A DNA stretch of 64,000 bases from Lachnospiraceae bacterium (GTDB taxonomy: Bacteria; Bacillota; Clostridia; Lachnospirales; Lachnospiraceae): positions 1-64,000 of the forward strand of contig SVFJ01000005.1 in the NCBI GenBank assembly GCA_015056925.1. The letters run 5' to 3'. The notes under the pieces are model-generated. The model was not told the origin of the DNA, searched no databases, and saw only the letters and a list, made by a program, of their open reading frames with translations. How positions within the stretch are numbered: the first letter of the stretch is position 1; every line of letters starts with the position of its first letter. The position numbers and the translations under genes were made by a program. This document shows, in pieces, positions 51,922 to 60,399 of this stretch.

Positions 51922-52085
51922 ATCAATCCCTCACCTAAATTCTTATCTTCTTCACAAATTACTGGTAACTCAGACACACGTTTTTTTACTTCAAACAACA
52001 CAATATCTGCTGCATACCCAATTTTCAAATTCATTTCATCGTGAATAATATCCAATACTGCTTGTTTGCTTATTAAATCACTCAT
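51918..52085 (-). CDS. Small hypothetical prophage protein (55 aa)
   Basis: MSDLISKQAVLDIIHDEMNLKIGYAADIVLFEVKKRVSELP...; SD GGAGG. Confidence 0.65.
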   Translation of the reverse strand: MSDLISKQAVLDIIHDEMNLKIGYAADIVLFEVKKRVSELPVICEEDKNLGEGLI

Positions 52086-52109
52086 TTTCCGCCTCCATTA
52101 AATTCTTAT

Positions 52110-52340
52110 TTACCGTTCATCTAAATCTTTTTCTGAAATCCAATCTCCAAATGTTCCATAACATGTAAATTCTGTATGGCAACTTGGGCAATAACAAAAC
52201 GAATCATTTTCATCTTCTATTGAATCAGTCATCTTATCAGTAATATATCCATCGTCATCAACAATGTATTTTTTACTATAACTTCCAGAAACAACATATT
52301 CTAAATCATATCCACATTTAGGGCATTTCATAGTATGCAA
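52110..52340 (-). CDS. Zinc-ribbon-like protein
   Basis: CPKCGYDL...CYCPSCHTEF. Confidence 0.65.
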   Translation of the reverse strand: MHTMKCPKCGYDLEYVVSGSYSKKYIVDDDGYITDKMTDSIEDENDSFCYCPSCHTEFTCYGTFGDWISEKDLDER

Positions 52341-52370
52341 CTCCTCTCTAAATTCTTAATTTTCTCTCTG

Positions 52371-52880
52371 TTAGTCATGTCTGTACCTTTCTGTGCTTGC
52401 ATGGAAGAAAATCTTAATATCTCCCAGACCTGCACTTGATAATTTTTCTATAATCCTTGCTAATTCTTTCTGTTCCCATTTTACTGGTCCATTATCGCTG
52501 TTTTGAAAATGTACCGCTCCACCTCTGCATAGCAGAAATCTCTTTACTGCCTCTGCTGTTGTACTTCCGAGCATTCGCCATCGTCCTGACGCAATATAGA
52601 ATATCTGATTAGGTGTCAACTGAAATCCTAACGTCTTTTCTATCTTGGCAAGCTCTTCCTCAGTAGCCATTCCGCTTAGTACAAGTTCTCTCACTGCCTT
52701 CTCTCTTGGCATAATAAAGTTTGCTGTTGCGTGAAGTTTGTTCATCGGACAAGCCTCGCACTTTTCCTCTAATTTCTCTGCATCATCTTCATGACAGTAC
52801 AGTTCCGGCCATGTGCAGTACGAATCACACATCTCTTCTCTAATCTTCTCTAATTCCTGCTCGGTCATTGATACCTCCAT
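52371..52880 (-). CDS. Hypothetical Cys-rich prophage protein
   Basis: CDSYCTWPELYCHEDDAEKLEEKCEACPMNKL. Confidence 0.6.
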   Translation of the reverse strand: MEVSMTEQELEKIREEMCDSYCTWPELYCHEDDAEKLEEKCEACPMNKLHATANFIMPREKAVRELVLSGMATEEELAKIEKTLGFQLTPNQIFYIASGRWRMLGSTTAEAVKRFLLCRGGAVHFQNSDNGPVKWEQKELARIIEKLSSAGLGDIKIFFHASTERYRHD

Positions 52881-54501
52881 AGATGTTCTTCAATCCTAAG
52901 ATGCAATATTTATCTTCAATTCCTGTATGCTCCTGCATCACATATCCTACAGTTGCCGTTAATGCCTTTCCGCTTTCCTGTCCTCTAACAAGTTCCTTGA
53001 GGATTAGCTTGTCATCTTTTCTGTAATCCTGCTGCATCACCAGAAGAAAATTGCGCTCCTTGTATTCCAACTCAGCAAACTGGCGAATAGAAAGAGTAAT
53101 AACCTTCGGCTCATTGCTCCGCTCTTGCTCCACAGGTGGAAGCTTCTCGAATTTCTTCTCTGCAAGCTCATGCATCTTCTTTCTGGTCTCTCTATCAATC
53201 TTGTCCTGCTCTTCTGAATATCTTTGTTCTTCTGTCTTTTCTGCCTCAGCCTTATTCTTATACTGGTCGCACTCGGATACTGCTGCCGACTTCTTATCGC
53301 AATCTGCATAGTGCAAACACGAATAGCAAGGAACATCTTTGTAGACTGGTCTAGGTTCTTCTAGTGTCTGATTCTTTTCTGCGTCAAGCATTTCCTGATA
53401 CTCTTTCTCTAATCTGCTGTTCTCTACGTCAAACGTTGGCTTTCCATCCGCTCCGCAAAATACAGTTACATTTTCCTTTCTTTCCACCATCATCCATGAG
53501 CCATGCACATTAATCGAAACTGCTTGTCTAATCTTGCTGTCCTCATATCTTGTAGCAAGAAATTCATGGACTATCTTGTGTCGATACCAGCCATAACCAT
53601 TGTCACTATTCAATACTCCATCTACAAAGTGCTTAATATCTTGTTCGGGTTCTTTCTGTTCTTCCGTCTCTTTTTCTTCCTGTTCTTCAATTGTCATCTG
53701 TCCCGGTATCGGCTTTGAAGCTTTCTCCTGCATCTTTAACATTTCTACGCTTTGAAGATTCATGTATCCCAAATCGTTATAGATGCCCTCTGCTTTCTCT
53801 TGCCACTCTGGTGACAAGGTTGCAAGCTCATAAGCAATTGAGATACTGATATTCTTTGCTTGAAAAGCTGTCATGAATACTTCGCTCAAGCTGTTATGTA
53901 TCTTCTCGTATCTGGCAACCTGTGTGGCCGATATGTTAAGGCTCTTTGCCATGAAGTCTCGAAGCTTCATGTCCTCATCTGTCTGAATCTCAAGTAATTC
54001 TTTCAGCATCTTCTGAGTCTGCTTATCCAACTTGCGATTCTCCAAAATCTCGTTGAATATGGATTTCAGCTCTACAACTTCCATCATTCTTTCCCAGTCA
54101 GACTTATCTCTAAAACGATTGGCTACAATCAATGCAAGCTTCTGTAATGTCTGACTCTTCTTAGGCTTTATGATTGCCGGAACATATCTGTACTGTTTCA
54201 TGCCTTTCTGCTCAACCAGATAGATACATGCTGTTCGTCTTCTGTGCCCTGCAACAATCTCATACATATCCTCTTCTTCGTCTGATTCATTCAGTAGCAA
54301 AGGTTGTAATATTCCCGCCATTGGAATTGTCGCAACCAAATCATCTATCTCTTTGACACTGTAATGATTATCCTTTGATGGAATCATCTTGTAGATATCA
54401 ATCAACTCTACTTCTCCGTCTATCTTAATCTCATCTGTACTCTGCATATCGTTTACCTTACTTCTCTCGTTTAATATATCCTTCAAATCAAATTTCCCCA
54501 T
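52840..54501 (-). CDS. parB: ParB-like partition protein
   Basis: IDIYKMIPSKDNHYSVKEIDDLVATIPMAGILQPLLL...YEIVAGHRRRTA; downstream of parA. Confidence 0.88.
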   Translation of the reverse strand: MGKFDLKDILNERSKVNDMQSTDEIKIDGEVELIDIYKMIPSKDNHYSVKEIDDLVATIPMAGILQPLLLNESDEEEDMYEIVAGHRRRTACIYLVEQKGMKQYRYVPAIIKPKKSQTLQKLALIVANRFRDKSDWERMMEVVELKSIFNEILENRKLDKQTQKMLKELLEIQTDEDMKLRDFMAKSLNISATQVARYEKIHNSLSEVFMTAFQAKNISISIAYELATLSPEWQEKAEGIYNDLGYMNLQSVEMLKMQEKASKPIPGQMTIEEQEEKETEEQKEPEQDIKHFVDGVLNSDNGYGWYRHKIVHEFLATRYEDSKIRQAVSINVHGSWMMVERKENVTVFCGADGKPTFDVENSRLEKEYQEMLDAEKNQTLEEPRPVYKDVPCYSCLHYADCDKKSAAVSECDQYKNKAEAEKTEEQRYSEEQDKIDRETRKKMHELAEKKFEKLPPVEQERSNEPKVITLSIRQFAELEYKERNFLLVMQQDYRKDDKLILKELVRGQESGKALTATVGYVMQEHTGIEDKYCILGLKNIYGGINDRAGIRED

Positions 54502-55295
54502 CGTGCAATCCCCCTATCTTGCAGTGTCCGATTCGGACACTGCAACATCAAATATTCTTCAACCAGTGCCTTATAATCCGCAGATGCTTTGCATCTCTTG
54601 GAATATGTCATAAGCGGCTCTCTTGCAAATGTACTCTCTTTGACCTTCGGTGTCTTATGAATTACCGTGTCGAGAACCGGATAACCAAGGCTCTTGATGT
54701 ACTCGATTCCATCTGTATCGTTTGCTCTATCAAAATGTGTGACGAAGCAACCAAGAAAATTAAGATTTTCGTTAAGGTCCTCTTTGGTGTTATCTATCTG
54801 TTCCTTGAGTTCTGCCAATCCCTCAATAGAATAATCATCAATGATAACCGGCACTAGCACATCATCTGATGCAACCAAGGCGTTGATTGTCGAGATATTG
54901 ATATCGGGTGCATTGTCGATGATTACATAATCGTAATCATCTCTTATCTGCTCAAAGGCTTTTGCAAATCTTGTCTGCTGTGGTCGCACCTGGTCTAGCA
55001 TGACCTGTAGGTTTGCACTAAGTAAATTCATGTTGGCGGTGATGATATCCAGATTATCGTAGTCTGTATGCTGTATCAGACTTCTCATGTTTACCCTGCG
55101 CTCTGTCATCAGCTCCGCTGTACCATTGCTGTCATAACTGTGCCTGTTGAAGTGCTTGCTGGCATTACCCTGCTTGTCGTTATCAATCAGCAGTACTCTC
55201 TTGTTATGCCCTGCTGCCAACTGGTAAGACATATTAATGCTTGAAATGCTCTTGCCAACTCCACCCTTCATAGCGATTATTGATAATACTCTCAT
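54483..55295 (-). CDS. parA: ParA-like partition ATPase
   Basis: AMKGGVGKSISSINMSYQLA, VIIDNAPDIN. Confidence 0.93.
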   Translation of the reverse strand: MRVLSIIAMKGGVGKSISSINMSYQLAAGHNKRVLLIDNDKQGNASKHFNRHSYDSNGTAELMTERRVNMRSLIQHTDYDNLDIITANMNLLSANLQVMLDQVRPQQTRFAKAFEQIRDDYDYVIIDNAPDINISTINALVASDDVLVPVIIDDYSIEGLAELKEQIDNTKEDLNENLNFLGCFVTHFDRANDTDGIEYIKSLGYPVLDTVIHKTPKVKESTFAREPLMTYSKRCKASADYKALVEEYLMLQCPNRTLQDRGIARWGNLI

Positions 55296-55311
55296 TTCCT
55301 ACTCCTCCTCG

Positions 55312-56265
55312 TTAATTTGCTAATAACTGCTCTTCCAACTGTTCCCATTCCCTGTCACTGTACTTTGTCTGCGAAAAGCAACTGAATGCATTCCGCTTTG
55401 GCGGTGACTTGGATATCTCATGCCCGGCAACAATATTGTTAAGGCATGTGCCTACATAGGCGCTTACGTTTGCAATCTCTCCCGAATGCTCCTCTACATT
55501 CCTGCACACTGACAGAAACATATTCTCCGTAATCGGTAGCTTGCGATTGTTGTCCTTAACCAATTCCTCTAACGCAATCCTTGCAATGGTCGGATACTCC
55601 TTGCTTACCCTCTGGTATCCAACCCGAGCTTTTATATCATCGTCATCATCCGTTCCCTCATCCTGTGAAGGGGGTTTAGGGGATGATGATATAATCTCTG
55701 TAGTAATCTCTGTAGTAATCTCTGTATTTGTATGACGATTTTGCGACACACCTATGACGTTTTTTTGACACAGGGTTGGCGGTTTTTCGTCAGACCTATG
55801 ACGTTTTTTCGTCATAGGGGTATTCACTTCTCCACCATGCGTTATTTCATGTAATCTTTGTGGTATCAATTCTATGAAAAGCACGTTATTGCACTTCACA
55901 CCGCTTGGTGTCTCTATCGTTCGGAAAATTCTTCGTATCACTCCGAGCTTTTCTAAACGAGCCATTGCGTCCTTAACGCTTCGCTTGCTTTCTCCAAATT
56001 GTTCTGCAAGCTGTTCATAATTTCTCTGTAGCAGGTCAGCTGAGAATTTCTTTTTCATTCCAATCACTTGCCCGGTTACTTCATCCCTTACCTCTACAGG
56101 TCGATACCAGTACACAATATCAGCAAGAAGAACAATGCCTAGCAAATCGGGTTTGCCTGTCTCCTTCAAAATATTTTTGTACCAGATTTGTGGGATTACA
56201 TTTCCAGTCAATTGGATAGATGCCATTGCATCTACAGTACTGCTGCCCGATGTATATTCGGTCAT
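55312..56265 (-). CDS. Replication-associated winged-helix protein
   Basis: GESKRSVKDAMARLEKLGVIRRIFR; gene order. Confidence 0.65.
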   Translation of the reverse strand: MTEYTSGSSTVDAMASIQLTGNVIPQIWYKNILKETGKPDLLGIVLLADIVYWYRPVEVRDEVTGQVIGMKKKFSADLLQRNYEQLAEQFGESKRSVKDAMARLEKLGVIRRIFRTIETPSGVKCNNVLFIELIPQRLHEITHGGEVNTPMTKKRHRSDEKPPTLCQKNVIGVSQNRHTNTEITTEITTEIISSSPKPPSQDEGTDDDDDIKARVGYQRVSKEYPTIARIALEELVKDNNRKLPITENMFLSVCRNVEEHSGEIANVSAYVGTCLNNIVAGHEISKSPPKRNAFSCFSQTKYSDREWEQLEEQLLAN

Positions 56266-56370
56266 GCACTCCCCCCTCTTCTTTGATTATTGAATAATGT
56301 TGAAAATAGACTTATGTACGTCCTTCACTATATAGCCTATTTCTTCATAGCACATTGTTATGTAATCCTG

Positions 56371-56426
56371 TATAATCTCCTTACAGGGTGTCGTTACCAC
56401 CCCAGTACCAATGAAAGGAGATTATA
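56371..56426 (+). promoter_or_regulatory. SD-sequestering leader hairpin 1
   Basis: TATAATCTCCTT / AAGGAGATTATA perfect 12-bp stem with nested GGGTG/CACCC. Confidence 0.7.
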
Positions 56427-56430
56427 CATA

Positions 56431-56574
56431 ATGGGTACATGTCCTTTTTCTAATCCACCAAAGCTATGCAATAATGGTTGTGCTTTGATGATTAATGGCG
56501 AATGTGCCTTCACTGTTATTGCGCAGAATTTAGCTTGTCAGTCAGTGAAGGATGGAAAGAAAGACCAAAAATAA
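56431..56574 (+). CDS. Small Cys-rich protein (47 aa)
   Basis: MGTCPFSNPPKLCNNGCALMINGECAFTVIAQNLACQSVKDGKKDQK; AAAGGAG upstream. Confidence 0.65.
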   Translation: MGTCPFSNPPKLCNNGCALMINGECAFTVIAQNLACQSVKDGKKDQK

Positions 56575-56698
56575 AATGGTTATTTTGCATCGCAAGCGAT
56601 ATCAATTCCAATTCTGTTGGGCTGATGTCGCTTTTCTTTATCGCTTTAGTAGCTCTCTCATTCAATGCCTCAGTAAATTCTTTATATGCCTGATACAT
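56516..56698 (-). CDS. Small hypothetical protein
   Basis: 60 aa ORF MYQAYKEFTEALNERATKAIKKSDISPTELELISLAMQ. Confidence 0.5.
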   Translation of the reverse strand: MYQAYKEFTEALNERATKAIKKSDISPTELELISLAMQNNHFIFGLSFHPSLTDKLNSAQ

Positions 56699-56827
56699 TC
56701 GGACACCTCCTTCTATCCGGCAGAAAGGGTCCTGCTCCCCTTCTGCCCCTTAACTTTATAATTTCCTTTTGCCTTCCGGGGCGTAGACAGGAAGGCTTCA
56801 CCATGCTTTGTGATATATAAATTCCTT

Positions 56828-57181
56828 CTAGGAACAAAAGGACTGTAGCTGTTCCTGCTTATACTCTCTAAGCAGCTCTACTATCTTCTCAATCTCTGCC
56901 TGCTCTTTGTATGGCACTTGGCAGAACACATCGTACTTCACCCACACACACACGATTTCTTTCGTGCCGAGCATATAATCAAATACCAGATACACACCAT
57001 GCGCATTCATGCGGTCTCTGACGCTGTCATACCCTCGTCTACGGTAATATACTCTGTTCTCCATATCCGGCAGAGACAGCGCAAAATCAAAATCTACCCT
57101 CACGGAGCAGAAGAACTTTCCTGCACCGAAGTCAAACTCCTTGTAGTCCTTGCTGTATTCAGTTATGCTGTCAATCTTCAT
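56828..57181 (-). CDS. Hypothetical protein paired with rep
   Basis: 117 aa ORF directly downstream of rep. Confidence 0.65.
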   Translation of the reverse strand: MKIDSITEYSKDYKEFDFGAGKFFCSVRVDFDFALSLPDMENRVYYRRRGYDSVRDRMNAHGVYLVFDYMLGTKEIVCVWVKYDVFCQVPYKEQAEIEKIVELLREYKQEQLQSFCS

Positions 57182-57190
57182 TGGTTATCC

Positions 57191-58078
57191 TCACGTTATC
57201 AGATGCATGGATAGATATATGCTCCACCGCCCGAGGTACTCATTGAACTCATAACGGCATCTGTCTAATGCATATCCGTCATATATTCGCTCGAATATCT
57301 TTCGCACATTCTCGCAATCCGGCGGCATACTTACAATCTTCTCCACATCTCTTCGACTGTACTTGTAATCATTAGGCGGCATACTCCAAGGTCTTACCAG
57401 TCCCTTACTCTGCATCCATCGTCTCTTACCCTTGACCTTCTTCTCCGAGAACAAATCCTCTAAGGTCAACTGACCTTCCGTCAACTGCTCCTGCCTCATG
57501 TCCTTGGTTATGTAGCGGAACAATCCCTCGATACCCTCATCGGTAAATTGGAGATTGTCACAGTTCACGGTTCCAAGTCTTTCACGTTTGGCTTGTCCTG
57601 CCCTCTTGCGGTCACACCAAAGAGCTTCCATGAGCTGTCGGTCTAATCCACCACTTATCAGCATATGATGATGTATACGGCCATTCTTCTTACCGTACTC
57701 ATGTATGCAGATATAAGCAGCCTTCGGCAGTCCACGTTTCAACCGTTCCCGGTTCACTCTGTCTACAAAATTCTTAACTCGTCTTGTGGCTTCCTCTTCC
57801 GACCGAGGTCGGAACTTGTTACTGTAAGTCAAATCAATGCGGTAATCTTCATCTGTGAAGTTGCTCTTAATGAGCTGATACAGATATCTGATTGCCCTTT
57901 TGGTATTAAGACTCTTCTGCTTTGGAGCTGAGACATTCCTCTTTCTTCTCCTGCTCCTCTTATGCCTACCATTGTCGATGTTGGGTACAATGTCTACTTC
58001 GATGTAGTCACATTTCCTTCCGTACCTTCCACATCTGATAACCTTCTCTCTTACGCTTCCGTATCCCTTCATACTCAC
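57191..58078 (-). CDS. HUH-type replication initiator (rolling-circle Rep-like)
   Basis: NGRIHHHMLISGG HUH-like motif, RYITKDM. Confidence 0.75.
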   Translation of the reverse strand: MSMKGYGSVREKVIRCGRYGRKCDYIEVDIVPNIDNGRHKRSRRRKRNVSAPKQKSLNTKRAIRYLYQLIKSNFTDEDYRIDLTYSNKFRPRSEEEATRRVKNFVDRVNRERLKRGLPKAAYICIHEYGKKNGRIHHHMLISGGLDRQLMEALWCDRKRAGQAKRERLGTVNCDNLQFTDEGIEGLFRYITKDMRQEQLTEGQLTLEDLFSEKKVKGKRRWMQSKGLVRPWSMPPNDYKYSRRDVEKIVSMPPDCENVRKIFERIYDGYALDRCRYEFNEYLGRWSIYLSMHLIT

Positions 58079-58191
58079 CCTTACCGGTGCGTATTCAATC
58101 CCCTTAGAATATATAGAATAATTCTAAAGTTAATACTTATATACCAGCTCGAAACGCCCTGGATATCGACGTTTTTGAAAGTTTACGATAG

Positions 58192-58220
58192 TTGACTTTA
58201 GTCAATATTCTTGGTATAAT
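58192..58220 (+). promoter_or_regulatory. Sigma70-type promoter, plus strand
   Basis: TTGACT-N17-TATAAT. Confidence 0.75.
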
Positions 58221-58226
58221 AAATAT

Positions 58227-58290
58227 GATTATTGAATACTTTCATTGCAAACCTCGAAGCATTGCCCTCGCTTCGAGGTTTGTTTTTTTG
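58227..58290 (+). ncRNA. Putative short counter-transcript RNA opposite the rep leader
   Basis: Promoter at 58192-58220; terminator CAAACCTCGAAGC-N-GCTTCGAGGTTTG-T7. Confidence 0.6.
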
Positions 58291-58493
58291 CACCTCTGAA
58301 ATATTGATTATTGAATACTTTGGTTTCAGAGAAATGGACCAGTGAGGAATCGAACCCCAAGCGCATATTTATTTCAGGAGGAAATAATACGTGTCAAAGC
58401 AATCATACTTTGCGCTATGCCCTGCATCTGCTCCGGATTGGCGGCACTGCTGCCGCCTTGTTTTATGAACGGTATATAAGATATTTATCTTGA

Positions 58494-58634
58494 CTGTAGC
58501 TTCCGCAGAAGAACACCATTCAGAAAATGATTAATGAAAAAATGTCTTACTTTCGGTACTTTTTGTATAACTAATGGAGATTACTTGCAAATTGCGAATA
58601 CTCTCTGAATGATGTCCTTCTGCGGAAGCTACAG
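58494..58634. repeat. Long inverted repeat with ~79-nt loop
   Basis: CTGTAGCTTCCGCAGAAG / CTTCTGCGGAAGCTACAG 18-bp perfect; inner CATTCAGA/TCTGAATG. Confidence 0.85.
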
Positions 58635-58641
58635 CTTGGTA

Positions 58642-58884
58642 CTATGCCTGTTGCATCCGCTCGGCTCTCTCCCTCTCCTTGCGTTCTATCTCTTCAAATC
58701 TCTTGCGTGCCGCCTCTTGGTCTTTTGACGGATAATATCCCAGATGTGCCATAAACTGGTCACAGAGCTTCTGCACTATCTCATCATGCTTCTCTTTTGG
58801 TAATGTATCCATATCAATCGGCTCTCCGTCATTGATGCGGACAAAATACTTAAATGTTGGCTTGGTTCTTGCTTTTCCTGCCAT
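58642..58884 (-). CDS. Hypothetical protein
   Basis: MAGKARTKPTFKYFVRINDGEPIDMDTLPKEKHDEIVQ. Confidence 0.6.
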   Translation of the reverse strand: MAGKARTKPTFKYFVRINDGEPIDMDTLPKEKHDEIVQKLCDQFMAHLGYYPSKDQEAARKRFEEIERKERERAERMQQA

Positions 58885-58990
58885 GCTTACACCTCTAATC
58901 TCTATCTCTAATAACTATGTCAGCGACATTCGTTATTTGCCTGTCTGAATTATTTTGTCTGCCCCCTGCCCGAAGACAGGGGGCTTTCCC

Positions 58991-59128
58991 TTATGATGAC
59001 TGTTTGTCCTTTGACCAGTTGGCTGGCGTGAGCATCATTCCAATAATCATGCCCTTCTCAAAATCGCTTTTGGTCTTAAACTCTTCCAGCGCAACCTTCC
59101 ATAATGCTGTCATATCCTTGTCTTTCAT
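58991..59128 (-). CDS. Small hypothetical protein (45 aa)
   Basis: MKDKDMTALWKVALEEFKTKSDFEKGMIIGMMLTPANWSKDKQSS; SD present. Confidence 0.55.
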   Translation of the reverse strand: MKDKDMTALWKVALEEFKTKSDFEKGMIIGMMLTPANWSKDKQSS

Positions 59129-59178
59129 TTCGCCACCTCCTTGGCTGGTATCTTATGTTAATTAGTTACTTACTGTGT

Positions 59179-59230
59179 TATAATCTCCTTTACAGGCTAT
59201 TGCCGTAGCCGAGTACTAAAGAAAGGAGAC
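59179..59230 (+). promoter_or_regulatory. SD-sequestering leader hairpin 2
   Basis: AATCTCCTTT / AAAGGAGA with nested GGCTA/TAGCC; same layout as 56371-56426. Confidence 0.65.
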
Positions 59231-59237
59231 TGTTTAT

Positions 59238-59420
59238 ATGTACGATACTGGTCTTGCTCATGACCTTGCTATGATTGCATGTCAAAATTGCGAAATTGAC
59301 ACTGGCGAAACAGTTGTAGATTTTTCTGCTCGCTTATATGAGACTTATAATAAATGCAATGAAAAAATTCTTAGTCTCATGCAAAAGGACACACCCGAAG
59401 AGCCGTTTATTATGGATTAG
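59238..59420 (+). CDS. Small hypothetical protein (60 aa)
   Basis: MYDTGLAHDLAMIACQNCEIDTGETVVDFSARLYETYNKC; AAAGGAG upstream. Confidence 0.65.
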   Translation: MYDTGLAHDLAMIACQNCEIDTGETVVDFSARLYETYNKCNEKILSLMQKDTPEEPFIMD

Positions 59421-59733
59421 GTTTTAACTTCTGTGTCGAAAGGATGAGGTATTGTGAAATCTTCAAACTTTGCAATGCCTCATCTACTGTCAAATCTTTC
59501 ATCTCAAGAAATCTCACAACCTCATTTGCTGTAGCCTTTGTTTTATCTGTAGCAAATCCACCTGTAACGGATTTATCATTCACTACCTTATCAAGACGTT
59601 CCATTGTCTCCGATAACTGCGAAGCGTCTTTTTGCATCTTCTTTAATGTCTTTTTAACTCTTTTCGTTCCCTTGAGCTTTATCTTATATTTCTTCACTTG
59701 CTCCATGCTTACACCTTCTTCCAACTTGTATTC
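59410..59733 (-). CDS. Hypothetical protein
   Basis: MEQVKKYKIKLKGTKRVKKTLKK...; start approximate. Confidence 0.55.
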   Translation of the reverse strand, partial: EYKLEEGVSMEQVKKYKIKLKGTKRVKKTLKKMQKDASQLSETMERLDKVVNDKSVTGGFATDKTKATANEVVRFLEMKDLTVDEALQSLKISQYLILSTQKLKPNP

Positions 59734-59864
59734 TTTTTTCGTTTCGTTGAATACATAATAATATTCTTCGACACGCTTTGTCAAGGGTTTTTGTATTCTT
59801 TGACACACTTTTTGTTGCTTTTTTTGTTTTTTGCTGATATTCTTATAGTGAAGGAGGTGTGTAC

Positions 59865-60299
59865 ATGACTGAAAATGAACGCATAAAGGAAATTCGACAG
59901 CACTTTAAAATGACTGGCGAAGAATTCGGCACAAGACTTGGCATTACTAGAGGCGCTTTATCAAATATTGAAAACGGAAATCGTAGTGTAACTCCACAGA
60001 TACGCAAAGCCATTTGTCGTGAATTTGGAGTTGATTATATATGGTTAACCCAAGGACATGGCGAAATGTTCTTTGATGATGATGACGAAGATGATGGTTT
60101 TGGCCTTATGGTCGACGAAATTCTTGCAGATGAACCTGAATCAGTAAGAAATGCTTTTAAGATGTTCAAGAAAAAGTATACTCGTGAAGATTGGAAGATG
60201 CTCTTTAGGCTCATAGCCAGAAGTGCAACATATCTCCAAGAGCTTCAGGAAGAAGCAGAAAAGGAAGTGTCCGAATCGGACACCGAAGAAGAGGACTGA
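59865..60299 (+). CDS. XRE-family repressor
   Basis: MTGEEFGTRLGITRGALSNIENGNRSVTPQIRKAICREFGVDYIWL. Confidence 0.9.
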   Translation: MTENERIKEIRQHFKMTGEEFGTRLGITRGALSNIENGNRSVTPQIRKAICREFGVDYIWLTQGHGEMFFDDDDEDDGFGLMVDEILADEPESVRNAFKMFKKKYTREDWKMLFRLIARSATYLQELQEEAEKEVSESDTEEED

Positions 60300-60399
60300 T
60301 TTTCAGTCCTTTTTTATTTTATACCTATAGCTCCTTTATTTTTATCAGATTTTGTCATATTATGTTAATTAGGTATTTTAATTAATGGAGGAATTTAAT

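Noticed and set aside
58335-58410. Complete tRNA gene on the minus strand
   Set aside because: Only the T-arm and acceptor 3' side are recognisable; no matching 5' acceptor or anticodon stem.
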